DNA of 61,013 nt, from the NCBI GenBank assembly GCA_018398765.1, contig JAHBMJ010000687.1, forward strand, positions 1-61,013. Reading direction: 5' to 3'. The position numbers were made by a program, and so were the translations under genes. Positions 21,672-34,200 of the stretch are shown in pieces (position 1 is the first letter of the stretch; every line of letters begins with the position of its first letter). The stretch comes from Chromera velia (taxonomy: Eukaryota; Sar; Chromeraceae). The notes beneath the pieces are model-generated. The model was not told the origin of the DNA. It saw nothing but the letters and a program-made list of their open reading frames with translations, and searched no databases.

Positions 21672-24600
21672 TGTGGGGACCAAAGAGGTGCTAGTGGTGC
21701 TAGGACATGACCCACTTCGAGAAGAACTGTGCGCGCAAGCGTGCGGGGCAGCCCAGAATCGAGCCTCACCCTTGGGTTCCCCCTCCCCCCAGCCAAGATC
21801 CCAATAGAAGCCAGCAGGAGCAGTGTTCCTCGTCCTCTTCTGGGGGACAGGGAGGGAGATGACCACACTCGGGGATGCAGAGTGCAGCGTATTCCCCCGG
21901 TGTGCGGGTTTCCAATCGCTTTGCATTGCTTGCTGAAGAAGAAGGGGAGAGCCGTCCCAGGCAAGATATGACAAAACTGCGACCACACGCTATGGGGCGT
22001 GCAGGTGAAGCGAGAGGGGGTGGAATGAAATGGGTGGTGAAGAAGCCGGTGGTTGATTCTAGATGTAGCCGACATTTCTTTAGCAGTCTGAGAGACGTCA
22101 AGTCCTGTGTGGTTGAGGTAAGGGAGACGGACAGTGAGTTTGTGGGGGTTGAAGGAGACGTTGCACGAGCAGAGAGCGACGTGACTATGGATCTCCCTGG
22201 AGTCGAGTATGTGGATGGAGGTAGGAAGACGGCACATTTGGATAGAGCTTTCTCTCGGTCTGTGCCAGTTTCTCTTATGAGTGTGCATGGTCTCCGCTTG
22301 CAGAAAGTGTATGAGCCATTCTGAGTGGAGCTCCCTGAAAAACGAGGTGGCAGTTTTCGTGCGTGTGTGAAAGAGGAGGAAGGCGTTCTGGTTTTGAGTG
22401 TGCATGGGGGGGTGCAGTCAAAGAGTCTGGCAGTGAAGCATGGCCCCCTTCGTATGTGTTTGAACGTAGATAGGAAGGATAGACCTCTTGTACGTGAGTG
22501 GGCGTTTTTGCAGCACGGAGGTCAGAAGGGGGCCCCGCAGAAGCGACCGCCAATTCGGTTAGGTGCGCATCGATCGCGGAGGATGAGCTTCCCTTCTGAA
22601 GGTCAGATGTCATTGAGTGCGAGGGAGGTTTTGATGTGGCATAAGAGATTTAGGCATGCGACTGGTGTGCGACTGTATAAAAGAATGAAAGAGAAAGGCA
22701 TTATGTCGCGTGTGAGCAGAGAGGCGTGTGGTCAAGTGAGGCATGTGTGCAGACAGTGTAAGTATGTGAATGCTGTGATGCATCGTATTCCTCAGAAGAG
22801 CCAGGAAGGCGTGCAAGCAAAGGAATTCAATGAAGGCATTTATCAGGATGTCATGTTTTTACCTGATGGTACCTCTGTGTCTTTGATTATCGATACTGTA
22901 ACTTATTTTATTTCTAGCATGGTTCCACCTTCAAAAGCGAAGGCAGTAAGACATCTGACTATATGGGTAAGAAGATGGGAGAGACTGGGTAAGAAGCTGA
23001 AAGTCAAAGGAAAGCCTGCAACGGTTTACACTGACAATGGAAGAGAATTTGTGGGTGAAAAGAAGGGACAGTACGAGCATGTGTGTGATCAGAAGTCCAT
23101 CTTTCATAAGAAAGGAAGCATCTACACTCCCCAGTCTCAAGCGCAAGTAGAGAGAATGAATCATACAGTAAAAAGATTACTCTGGAAGTTGCTTGCGGAT
23201 TTGAATTTACCGAAATATTATGCGAAATGGTTGTTAAGTGGTGTGATTGATTCTTTGAATGAATGTGTTTCGTCTGCGATGGGTAAGTCGCCTAATGCGT
23301 CTGTGTTTGGTGTTGAGGCTGCTCGTCCCATTTCCCCTATCTCTGTCAGTGATCGTATTCTTGTGACTGACCCTCATCCGATTCCCTCTTCTGCTGTGCC
23401 TGTCAAGGGAAAGGAAGGGTTCTTTGCTGGAGTCGAAAGCGACTCTGTCGTGTGTGTTTTTGTGAAGACAGACAGTGGAAAGGGATGGAGACCTTTGCGT
23501 GTGCATCCAAGTGCTGTGTCTTTGATTGAATAGTATGGTTTGAATATGTCTTCTGACTTTTTGAATGGAGTGTCTGAGTCAGCAGCTGCACCTGCTGACG
23601 GTGTTGATCGTTTTTCCGGTTTCAACGTCGATGAAAACAGAGAAGTCGATGTTCTTGCTGCAGGGGGTGCAGACCCTGAAGCTGTTGTCTCCTCCTCCAA
23701 GTCGCAGGCAATCTTTCCCGACTCTGTTCCGTCAACGGCCGTCAGGCGGCTGGATCGTATTGTGGGAGAGTCTGTATCTTCTGTTTCTGCACCTGTTCCT
23801 TTCCTTCCTCCATTTGTAGCAGGCTCTCAACTTTAGGCAGGCCACCTGGAGTTGCGAAGTCAGCAGCAGGGGGTGGGGGGTGGAGAGAAAAAGGAAAAGC
23901 AGTCAGGGCAGGGTCGCGAACCTGTTCAGGCAGCGCAGCTAGCAGAGAAAGAGGGAGAAGGAGAAGTCGTCCTACCAGACATTCCAGATAATGATTCGTT
24001 GTTTAGCTTCAACTTGCTTGGGGAGTCTGGGGGGGCCGCAGCCTTGGCTAGCTTTCTTATACGTGAAGGAGAGCAGCAAGGCAGCAGAGAAATGGAGGGA
24101 GTGCAGGAAGCACAGGATGATAAGAAAGTGTAGGGAGCACAGGAAGGGAAGAGGGTGCAGGTAGCACAGGACGATAGTAAGGAGGGTGAAAAGAAGAAAG
24201 TGAGGAGAGAAGGAAATGGATTCAGGAAGGCGCCACAGAGACTTGTGGTGGATAAGAAAGTGGTCGACCAGATGATGAAGCATGTGAACCCAAGGAAGGG
24301 GCACATTGATGCAAAGGAAGAGGAGGTAGAGAAAGGCCTCTTTGATGAAGCGATATGAGGGGAATTGAAAAGCTTCTAGAAAAGTTTTGAGGAGAAATTT
24401 TCAATAAAGTGTTAAAAATAAACGGAGTAAGAATACCACAGAAGAGAAGAGTAATGAAAACCAGATGCGTGCTGACATGGAAGATGAAAGGGAAAAAGAG
24501 AAAGCTGAAAGCCCGTCTTGTGTGTAAAGGATTTGAAGATGACCAAAAGAACGTTGAGACGTACAGTGGGACAGCTGCTTGGTGGGCTCTTTTGGTTTGC

Positions 24601-25944
24601 TTTACGTTTGCATCCAGTCAGGGGTGGACGATCGGTAAGTCAGATGTACACACTGCGTTCCTGACTGCATCGATTCATCATGAAGTGTTTATACAGCTGC
24701 CAACACGCGTCCTGACGGGTTCCCTGGAGTTATCGGTCAGCTAGAGAGAGCCATATATAGATTGAAAGATGCCCCTCGTCTGTATGGAAAGCATTTCAAA
24801 CGGATTACAGCAGAAGAAGGATGGGAGGAAATCATTGAGAGCATCTTTGTGTTGAAGGATGAAGAGAAGAAGGTGAAAGCAGTAATGGCTGTTCACGTTG
24901 ATGATTTGCTCATTTTTTCTGCTGACCCTGCTTGTGACTTTGAACCTTTGAGACAGCGTTTGAAGATGGATGAGCAAGAAATTCTCTCTGTGGGGGGTGA
25001 AATGGGCTATACGGGTTTAGAGGTGAGAAAGAATGAAAGCGGGTTTGAGATGAGCCAGGAGGTATACTTGAAGTCCATTCCTGTTCAGACAGACGATTTG
25101 CCTCGCAAGTCTTTTTCCCCTGAGATGCTGAATAAAGAGAAAGAAGAAGAGAAAGAAGAAGACCTGGTTGCGGTGATGATGAAAGTGATGGGTGTGCTTG
25201 GTTAGGTGTGTCGGAAGTCTGCCGATCTTGCTTTTCTTTTCAGTGAGTTGTCTCATTATAGTTCCCGCCCAACTGGTTCGAAGCTTGTTGCTGCTTTGCT
25301 TGCCCTCATCAAAGCTCGTGAAAAGAATGACAGTTTGCGTTTTGAGGGTGTGATTGATCCGAAGCTTGCTTTGTTTGTGGATGCTGCGTATTCTCTTTCC
25401 TGTAACGGTTGTGAAGGAAGAAGGGGCTTTGAGGCTTACTTGGTTGACAAGAAGGAAAAGATTGAGGGAATAAGAAGAACGAATCTGGTAGCATGGAAGA
25501 GCAAACGGATCAAAAAGAAGCTGATTTCTTCGACCTCTGCAGAGCTTTGTGCGCTTATAGATGGTGTGAAACAATCTTTTCAATGGAAGCGTCTTACAGA
25601 GGCGTTGTGGATGAAGCCGTTGGAGGTAGAGATTTATACAGACAGTGCTCCTCTCATGGAGCAATTGGAGAGTGGATATTCGAAGATAGATGGATTGTTG
25701 AAGTATGTGCAGCAGGAGCTGAGAGCGTTGAAGGCGCGGGTGCTTTGAGTTTCTACTGATCGGCAGCGGGCAGATAGACACACGAAGTACAAGTTGGAAA
25801 AGGAGAGAGGGAGTCAAGCACCTCAGGTTGAAGCGAAGAAGGAAGTGCATGTGAAGAGAGGAATGGTAGGTTTCGTAAAGACATGTCGATCGAAAGCTGA
25901 GAAAAGAGGTGACTCTCCTGTAAATGTGTGAGTCAGGGGGTGAT

Positions 25945-26172
25945 TGTTGGAGATTGCGTCCGGGGTCGATTGACGCCGGCCTTTCACGGCCGTGGTCCCA
26001 GGGACTTTGGCCTGGGCTCAGCACGCTACAAGCTATGCAAATCTGTAACACTATAAACTGTGCATGCACCGTGTAGGAGAAACTGATCGATCCACATTGA
26101 CTTATTCAAAGAGAGGCGCATTCGTTCATCCTCTCCTTCCCGAACTCTGTTCTAACACGTGAATTCCTTATA
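25945..26172 (+). repeat. Right LTR of the copia element
   Basis: A full-length direct copy of the left LTR, preceded by a G-rich polypurine stretch and followed by TGAT, which also precedes the left LTR. Confidence 0.92.
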
Positions 26173-26577
26173 TGATCGATACTGTCTGTCCTGTTTAGAG
26201 CTTCAACTTTAGGCCTAAAATTGCATAATAGAATTTACTGAATTATATATCTTAGTTAAAAAGTCCGCATTCACATCTTTTAATTAATTTTTCAAAAAAA
26301 TACGTGACTGTATGTACGTTACTTCTTAACCAGATGTAAGCTTACCTAGAAACTTTCAGAGAAACTTACACAGAGTTATAGCTTCTGAGATTGTCCGAGT
26401 TTTTTGGCATTTAGTTTGATGTCAGACGGCCTGGCATTTCCAGCAATTACGATTCATTGCAATGCGGCGGAATTTAATTAGTATAAAAAGTAGTGGTGAC
26501 ATTTAATGAAATATTTGTATTACAGACCAAATTGCAGAACTTTTGGATGCATGACTTTTGAAAACATTGATGGCCAA
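26173..26577. other. AT-rich intergenic spacer
   Basis: The spacer lies between the right LTR and the 3' end of the methyltransferase gene. No gene or clear repeat is seen. Confidence 0.4.
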
Positions 26578-26919
26578 TCATGAACAGACTTCGTTTTTCT
26601 CTTTGTCCTTCATCGGTCTGCTTGTGATGGCTGTAGACAGAGATGCCGAAGTTTCAGGGGCACTTTGCCGAGACTGCTTTGCCGCCTGAAGCTGCTCAAA
26701 TGCGCCCCACGATCGGAGAATTTCAAAAACACAGACTGAAGTTGCCATCGCAACATTCAGTGAATTCTTCAACCCAAACATTGGGATCTCAATACATCGA
26801 TCGCACTCCTTCAAAACCTCCAAGTCGACTCCGTTGATTTCATTCCCAAGAACCAGAGCAAGGGGGCGGAGTTCTTTGTAGTCCACCTGCACGAACACAA
26901 ATGTTTTGAAACACAATCC

Positions 26920-26954
<35 letters not shown>

Positions 26955-29820
26955 GACTCGGCTTTCAGACAGATGGTCATTTCACGACATACCCAAGCAC
27001 ATAGACCCGTCCAAAATGACAACAGAACAACCGAAAGGAATGCGAATCCTGCCTCCTTGTCTCCAGTCACAGAAGAGACAACAACCAGCCCGACCAAGCA
27101 TGTGGAGAGCACACAAAGACCTGCTCGATCCAACGGAGACTAATGAAAAGAAGGAAAAGAAAAAAAAAAGAAAATAAGGAATGTACACCGACTGGACTTC
27201 AAAAGGAAGTGTTCAAAAGGATTTCAGACAGACCGTGTGCCTAGCTGTCAACCTTACCTGTGTGTAGACCTCACTGTTTTCTGTAGTCTCCATCGCGACA
27301 ACGCTGAATCCTTCTCGTTTGAGACGTCTGACAGCTTCTAGAGTTGTCTCCTCCCGCTCGCACACGACGAACTCATGGGCACCCAGGGCAGTCTTGGCGA
27401 GTTTCGGGTGAGGAGGGCAGGGGGTTATGCCGCAAGTGATCACCTTGGAGAGGGCAGCCGTTTCCGCAGTTCTCAAAACACAACCTACATTGTAGGCAGA
27501 TCTGCGTGCGTTTGGGTAAACATGTTGAGGGGGGCATGAGGGAAGTTACGGGAGAATTCCTACACATTCAGTTGATCCGAGGGGAATCAAGTCCGCAAAA
27601 CGTTGCCTTGCTCGCGCTCTTCAGGTGAGGGGTCATGAAGAGCTAAGCTCTGCGCGTCACAGCATGTGTGTCTGTGAGGAGAGCGACGATCTCAGTGAAA
27701 AGGGAAAAGACCAACAGACCGAGAAGGTCACGAATCTGTGAACCAAACCGCGTTCTTGTACCAAAACAGCGACTCCACACACTCACACACCACTCCCACC
27801 ACCGCAACATAACTAATTAAATTAACGCCGACTGCATGCATGCACACATACTGACCAACCTCAGGTTGTCCAGAACGAGGACCATCGGATTGAAGGACAG
27901 CCCCTGTTCAATCACCTTCTCTCTGTTTTTGTCCCTGTTCCTGAAGAACGATGCCAGGGAGACCTGAAAGGGGAAAGAGAGCAAAAAGCGGGGCAATCTG
28001 AGTGAGAAGCCAGGACCAGCAAAATCGCTCCATTGTCCACGGGCACAGATACGAAACGAAGCAACGACGACGACATTCACTAATGGTCCCCAAGAGAAAC
28101 ATACAATAAAGCTGCGATTGCTCACTGACTGACAGAGAGACGATTTCGTTTTTTGTCCTCTGTTCTACGCTTTTTTTTTTATTATTATTACTTTTTTTGT
28201 TCCTTCGATAGACAGGCATACTTACAAAAAAACGGCTCAAGCCAGAAAACGACCACAGACATTTTCCGTCTGCATCATAAAATTACATTCAAAAATGAAA
28301 ACAAAAACAAGAATGCCCACAGACGGCGTTTGCTTGCATGCCTCCTCCACTGTCTTGTATCCATACCCTTTTCTCACTCTCTCTTTTCCCTTGATCACCT
28401 TTCTCCCTTAACTGCCTCACGCCATTCCCTCGCATTGCATCGGAAATCTTTCTCTCCGCCCCTACTTTTCACTGCACCACCATGGCATTTCCTCTTCTTC
28501 TTTAACCCACAGAGACAAGAACCGCATATCTGCAACCAGTTGTCTTTCTAAGTAAAGGGACTTCACAATGAAAAACGAAACACCCCGATCTGACTGACCC
28601 ACCTTGAACCCATCCACCAGCGCCCGAATCTGCAGAGATACTCTGAATGCCGCCCTCTCCAACGGCTCCCTCATCAAGACCTCCATGGTCCTCGGGTGGG
28701 GTCTGCAGAACTTCTGGTAAGTTCTCTGGGCGGGGAGACCTGTCACGTTCGGTCGGAGCGCCACGTCCTCTGCAGACAGACCCCGTTCACCCAAAGCAGC
28801 ATCGAGGGCCCCCTTTCGGTCGGAGCACCAGGTTTCGTAGTCAGAAACCGTTATGCCAAGACGCGCAAATGTGGCGAGGGTGTCCTCCTCGTCCTGTGAT
28901 GCCCACCCGCTGTCCTGTCCGTCTCCCACATCAGAACCGGAACCTTCGCGCTCCCCTTCCTTCCCCCGCCCTTCTTCATTGTACAAGTCCCTGGGATTCC
29001 ACGTTTGCTCTGACTGGTTTTTCCCCTTCTTCTTCTTCTGGTGGGCTGTCTGCTTCTCCTTCTCTGCTCTGTATTCGGCTCTCAACTTTTCTCGTCGCTG
29101 CCGTCTCCGATTTCGTGCACTCAAGTGATGCCCCTCGTCCTCCTCCTCTTGCCCTCCTTGTGTCATCTCTTTCTCGAGCTGTTCGACTGCCTTCGCAAGC
29201 TCTTGTTCTCTCTCTCCGACTTTCGCGTTCTCGAGTTCTTCTGGGTCCTGCTGGTCTCGGGGTAGGTTTCCTTTGTCCGCACTTGGGTGATGCGAAGAAG
29301 CAATTTGATTCCTCAGTGAAAGGAGCTCTGCTTTCTTCTCTGCCAGACGTGCAGAGCGCGCCTCTGCATTCGCGTTACTCGGGGGTGGAGGTCGGGAAGA
29401 GGACGCAGTGCCGCTGTGTTGTTGTGTGTTGGCACTCGCGTTCGTTCTCTGATGATACAGGTCGATTGAGGCCTGCACGTCGCTCTTCTTCGTTCTTCCA
29501 AACTTTCCAATCACACTCTTCCCCTCACCTGGAGATGCACGAAGATCCTCCAGAGAGGGCATTGGCCTGCCGTCTGAAGTTCTGGAGTTTCCTTGCTGCG
29601 TCGCTTCACTCGCATGTGCATTCGTGGTGTCTCCGGTTGGAGACGGCGTCTCGTTCGCGTCTGTGGACATCAGCAGAAGAGACGCTCTTCTGGCTGTGCC
29701 ACGCCCGACAGGGACGGAACCGGGTAGGAAAGAGGGTTGGAAAGCGGTCACAGAAAAAGTCGCGGAGGGAGACCACGAAAGCGTAGTGCAAAAAAGCAGA
29801 ACCAGCCACAAAAGGGACAT
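26578..29820 (-). CDS. SpoU-family RNA 2'-O-ribose methyltransferase, predicted plastid-targeted
   Basis: Four predicted exons: 29820-28603, 27963-27860, 27501-27258 and 26886-26578. Phases 0, 2, 0 close exactly to 624 residues. The C-terminal domain holds all three SpoU/TrmH motifs: NVGCVLRTA (445-453), LALVLGNEINGVD (531-543) and IPMFGLKNSLNVAMA (556-570). The enzyme would use S-adenosylmethionine to methylate a ribose 2'-OH in tRNA or rRNA through the deep trefoil-knot fold. The N-terminus has a strong signal peptide (SLLWLVLLFCTTLSW) and then VTAFQPSF, a classic A-F cleavage context for complex red plastids. About 300 residues of charged, Glu/Lys/Arg-rich, partly coiled-coil sequence separate leader and catalytic domain, much longer than in bacterial TrmH. 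The RNA target cannot be told from sequence. It is divergent from the DENN gene. Confidence 0.88.
26919..26952 (+). repeat. (TG)n microsatellite in the last methyltransferase intron
   Basis: About 16 TG units lie just upstream (in sense terms) of the acceptor of the last exon. The sense strand reads (CA)n. Confidence 0.9.
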
Positions 29821-30501
29821 GAAGCACCCCGCGGACCGACTTCACACTTGGAGTCCTTCAAGCAACACTCGAGGTAGCGAGCTACACACAGTCTGCGCAG
29901 TCGCATCAACACAGGCAGTCGAACAGAAAGGCGGGAAAAGACTTGCACGTGTACTGGCTGGTTTCGAACCGCCGAGATCGTGGGCCGATTTGAGGCTATA
30001 TAGAGCAGGGGGGGTCCCATTCATAGTTTTAAACCCTGAGACCACGATGCGGCGCCGCGCGGCCGGGGGCGGCGCACGAGGATCGATCGATTATATATAC
30101 GCGATCGAATATATAACAGCCCACCATATAGCCCACCTGGCGGCGCGCCATGCAGCTTATCAACACAGTGTCATTGACTGTTCGAAGGTCAGACACACCA
30201 CAAGTGTTGCATGCTTGAATTCTTCCACCCATTTCGAATTCAATCCTCACAAATCTGTATGTACAGTTTCTGTACCAGGCAACGAAACCATGATCAGAGT
30301 TTCAAATGAAGTGCACCATGCAAAGATGCAACATGTTTCCAGGAGCATTCAGTACAAATCCTCTTGTCACCCAGATCCACGCATTTTCTGATGCCATGAG
30401 CAGTACACACCTCCGAATCAGAGCTAGTGACGGCTAGGCGGCCAACTGACCGTTCTTTATCAGAGCCAGCAGCCTCTGAGCCAGCCGGCGAAAGAGGCAC
30501 C
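29821..30501. promoter_or_regulatory. Divergent promoter region between methyltransferase and DENN genes
   Basis: These 681 bases separate two start codons on opposite strands. The centre (30045-30160) combines a GC-rich CGGCGC-type block with nested palindromes (GATCGATCGAT, TATATATA, CGCGATCG) and GGCGCGCC. A 255-codon open frame across this stretch overlaps the methyltransferase leader antisense and has no recognisable content. Confidence 0.4.
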
Positions 30502-32889
30502 ATGAAGTCTGCAAAGAACAACTGCGCGTAAGTATGCCCCTTCCCCCTCAGTTGCTTCCTCTGTCTGGCTGTCTCTTTCAAGAAGTTCTCCGACTGAACC
30601 TTCTTTTTTCCTCCATACCATCTGTCTGCCCTCAGGACGGTAGTCGATGCCTTTCTGGTGATTGGCATGCCAGATCTCCACACGGGGCGGCCACCTCCTC
30701 GAGTCTCCGACTGGGGCCAGGAGGGCTCAAGCGGTTCCCAAGAGGAGAGCGAGGAGGACTGGGTTCTTGGCGCCACTTACCCTGTCACGGTGCTGCAGCA
30801 GTTCTCAAGTTCAGACCTTCTCCAGAGAGCTTTTGGCTGTGGGGGGGAGGGGACGACTCGAAGTGACGGGGAGGAAGGAGCTGAGATTCCCCAGGGGGTG
30901 GAAGCCTTCTGCTTCCCCACAGGAGGTGCCAACCTGAGAATCGCCAAGTTTTCTCCTCCGCCGACATTTCATACCTTTGTTCTCACAGACCAGGTGGGAA
31001 GAAGAAAGGACAGAAGGAAGGGAGATAGGGGGGGGGGAGGGTGGAGACAGAGTGCAAGGAAGGAAGATGGGAAGGGAAGGAAGAGTGGAAGCGATGGGTG
31101 GAAGTGAAGTTANNNNNNNNNNNGGGGGGGGGGAAGAGGAAAGAAGAAAGGGGAGGGCTTGAGGAAGTGAAGAAAGGGTTTCCTTATTCCTTTTCCTTCG
31201 TCGTCTCCCTTCTCCAGGCTCCCTGGAGCACTCTGCTCAATCTTGCGTTTTTTGTAGCCTTGACTGTCCTGCATTCTTCTGCCACGCATCCTCGAGCACA
31301 AATCGAGGGAGACTTCGCACGGGCGCGATGGTAGAGAGAATTTCAACGTTTTCCGACACTCATTTCTCCCTCATTGCCTTGCCACGTCTTTTCTTTCTGC
31401 AGTCCGCAAATCGTCTGTACGGGTCCTGCCTGATCGTTCAAGAGGATCTCTACGGAGACATCTGCCCCCCGGGGTGTGAGAAGAAAGGCCCCTCCAAGGG
31501 ACACCCCCCTCCCCTTCCCCCGGGACTCTCTCCCGACATCATCCTGACAGAACCCCCCGCCCCAGTGGGAGAGGAGGAGAAGTTTTGGGTCCCCAAGGCG
31601 CTCTGTCTGCTCTCCCGGTGGCCTTTCTTTGCTGTGTTCTACAGGTAGGTACAAGTTCTGGGGGCTAAGCATAAATTGCATGTCAGTATGAGTCCGTGGA
31701 GCCTCTTTCGTACTTACTGCAGAGCCACAACACTAGTTGGGAGATTCATTTGGTCTCCTCGGTGCTTTCGAATTCAAGCGAAAGAGGGGATGCGAATGAA
31801 TGGATGGATGCAGGTTTCTGTACCACCTCTATCGAAAGAGCATCTCCGCGAACGACGCTGGGATCGAGGGAGCAGTCGTGGCGCTTCTGGCTGAGACTCC
31901 AGTACCCCCTCCGGGAGGGCTGGAGGTCCACTTCCGCGTGGGGGATGTGTCTCTTGCCCTCTCTAGGCCTGCAGTGAATCAGCTCCCTCTCCTCCAGGTA
32001 CCTGTAGATGTTCTCTTTGACCGTCTGACTGTGGAGTCTGTGGTCTCTCTGTGGAGTGCGGTGCTGCTGGAGAGGAGGGTCGCTCTGGTCTCTGCACACG
32101 CATCTGTGGTCACGGCAGCGTGCGAGGTGATCAGAAGTCAGTGGAACGCTGTGCTTGGGAGTGTATTGCTTGTATTCCATCATAATTTTACTGTCTTTTC
32201 TGTCTCTCTCTGGGCCCCTCTTGCTATGTCTCTTTGCTCCTTTTGACCCTTTTCTTCTTCCATTGTACTGCCCCCTCTGCTTGAAGGTAGCCCGATTGAC
32301 TTTTTTGTTTCTGCTTCCATGAAAAATTGAATGACGTGGAATTGAAGGTCACCCAAGGAATAAATGATAACAGAACATAACAAATGATAACAGCATATGA
32401 CAAATGATAACAGCACATAGATGCCTTTCACTCGAAGAAGTAATTTGTCGCAGTGTCATTCGCCTCACCTGTTCTGCACGACGATGGTGGTCTCTTTCTT
32501 GCAGGTCTCCTCTTCCCCCTCAAACTCGTCACTGTGTACATCCCCCTGCTCCCGTCGCACCTCATTGGTTGGTCGGCGCACAGGGAGGGCGGATGTTTCT
32601 TTGACACAGTACCCTTCCACTGCAGTGCGCCTGCATGTCTGGTTGCGAGCCTTTCCTCGGCCGCGTCGGTGTGTTCCTACCTTGCTATCTCTTCTCTTCA
32701 TTCAGGAAATTGTTGGCCTTGTTTGATTCCTTTCTCATAGTCTTGCAGGCGGGCAGGCAGGTACGTGGGCTTCCTATGTCGTTCACCCTCCCATGCTTGC
32801 TCATTTGCCTTCGTGTTGGGTCATGTTCATGAGCCAGCTACACGTCTCCAGACAAAAGGGTTGGTTGATATAGCGGTGTGTGTCTGTGT

Positions 32890-32939
<50 letters not shown>

Positions 32940-33872
32940 ACATGTGTGCGTCTCCAGTGCCGTTTCTGTTTGGTATCCTGAACACGTCGCCCTCCGTGAA
33001 GGAGCAGGCGGCCTCCCTCTGCCCCGGACTGCTGATCTGCGATCTTGACGCAGGGAGGCTGGAGGTGGCGAGACCCTCCGCGGTTCGAATCAGCATGACC
33101 AGTCAGTCAACCAGCTAGGCAAGCATGGAATCAGGCAGGCAGGAAGGGTGTGGGTAAGTGTGGGTGCAGATCTTTCTTGTACCCTCCATGCGGAATAAAA
33201 GGCAAGAGGATGGAAGACTGAAGGGAAGACTGAAGTGACACGAAACATCAAGTCGAGCGTGCCATGCAAAGAGGTGTGCAGACGTCTTGGAATGCTTTCC
33301 CTTCTGAATGTTTGCGGTCCGTGTGAAATGGGCCCTTTGAGCACCAGATTCGCATGTCTCTCTCGATCAGGATCGTCCAATCTGATTGCAACACCTCATT
33401 TCATTTCATTGTATTCATTTCCCTGCATGCAGGCGGGCGGTCAGACAAGCACAGTGCGATACCTCCACTTCCAGGTGGGTCGGAAGGATGGACTGAAGGA
33501 AAGAAAGAAGAAAGCTCAAAAGAGTGGGAAAGTGAATCGGAGGAGTCGTTCTTTTTCTTTAAGTCGACTCCTTTTTTGTCTTTCGTTCCTTGTCGTTATT
33601 TGCATGTGTCTGTTCGTACTTCCATGGGCCTGTCTCACCTTCCACGAATACAAGTTGAGCCCACACCGCCTCAAAGACTCACAATTGAAAGAAGCTGCCT
33701 GTTCTAGGTCTCCTCTTTGCTTGATCGCTCCCCTCTTTTATTTCCTTGCTACCCTGTCTGCCTGTCCATGTGCATGCAGACCGTCCGAGGAGCAAGTTGA
33801 TCATGAGGGTGCAGGCAGTGATCAAACAGACGGGGGTCGGGTCTCCGATCGTGGGGGGAGGGGGGCAGCAGA

Positions 33873-33908
<36 letters not shown>

Positions 33909-34144
33909 GGGCCTCTGCAGGTGCAGGGGGGGGACCGAGAGGCCTTCCTCACTTCCAAAGTGAGAACTCCCATCTTCCCAAAACTCCAAGAACGGTCGCG
34001 TCCTCCAATACATTCAGGTCGGGTGGTGTCTGCTTCGTTTTTTCTTTCTTTCTTTCTTTCTTTCTTTGTTTGTTTCTTTCTTTCTTTCTTTCTTTGTTTG
34101 TTTCTTTCTTTCTTTCTTTGTTTGTTTGTTTCTTTCTTTCTTTC

Positions 34145-34200
<56 letters not shown>

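Larger units (their letters stand above)
20178..26172 (+). mobile_element. Ty1/copia LTR retrotransposon, old and broken
   Basis: A complete-length but decayed element of about 6.0 kb, flanked by TGAT on both sides (a probable 4-5 bp target duplication). Two directly repeated LTRs of about 228 bp bound an interior in copia order: a gag-like region (about 20450-21760), a pre-integrase and integrase core (about 22600-23350), reverse transcriptase (about 24420-25050) and RNase H (about 25330-25710). A G-rich purine tract precedes the right LTR. The LTRs differ at about 20 positions (near 91% identity), so the insertion is not recent. The coding part is broken in roughly ten places and the element is not expected to be active. 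It lies between two minus-strand host genes and interrupts neither. Confidence 0.92.

Noticed and set aside
29624-30391. 255-codon plus-strand frame
   Set aside because: It is antisense to the methyltransferase leader and runs into the divergent promoter; no recognisable content.
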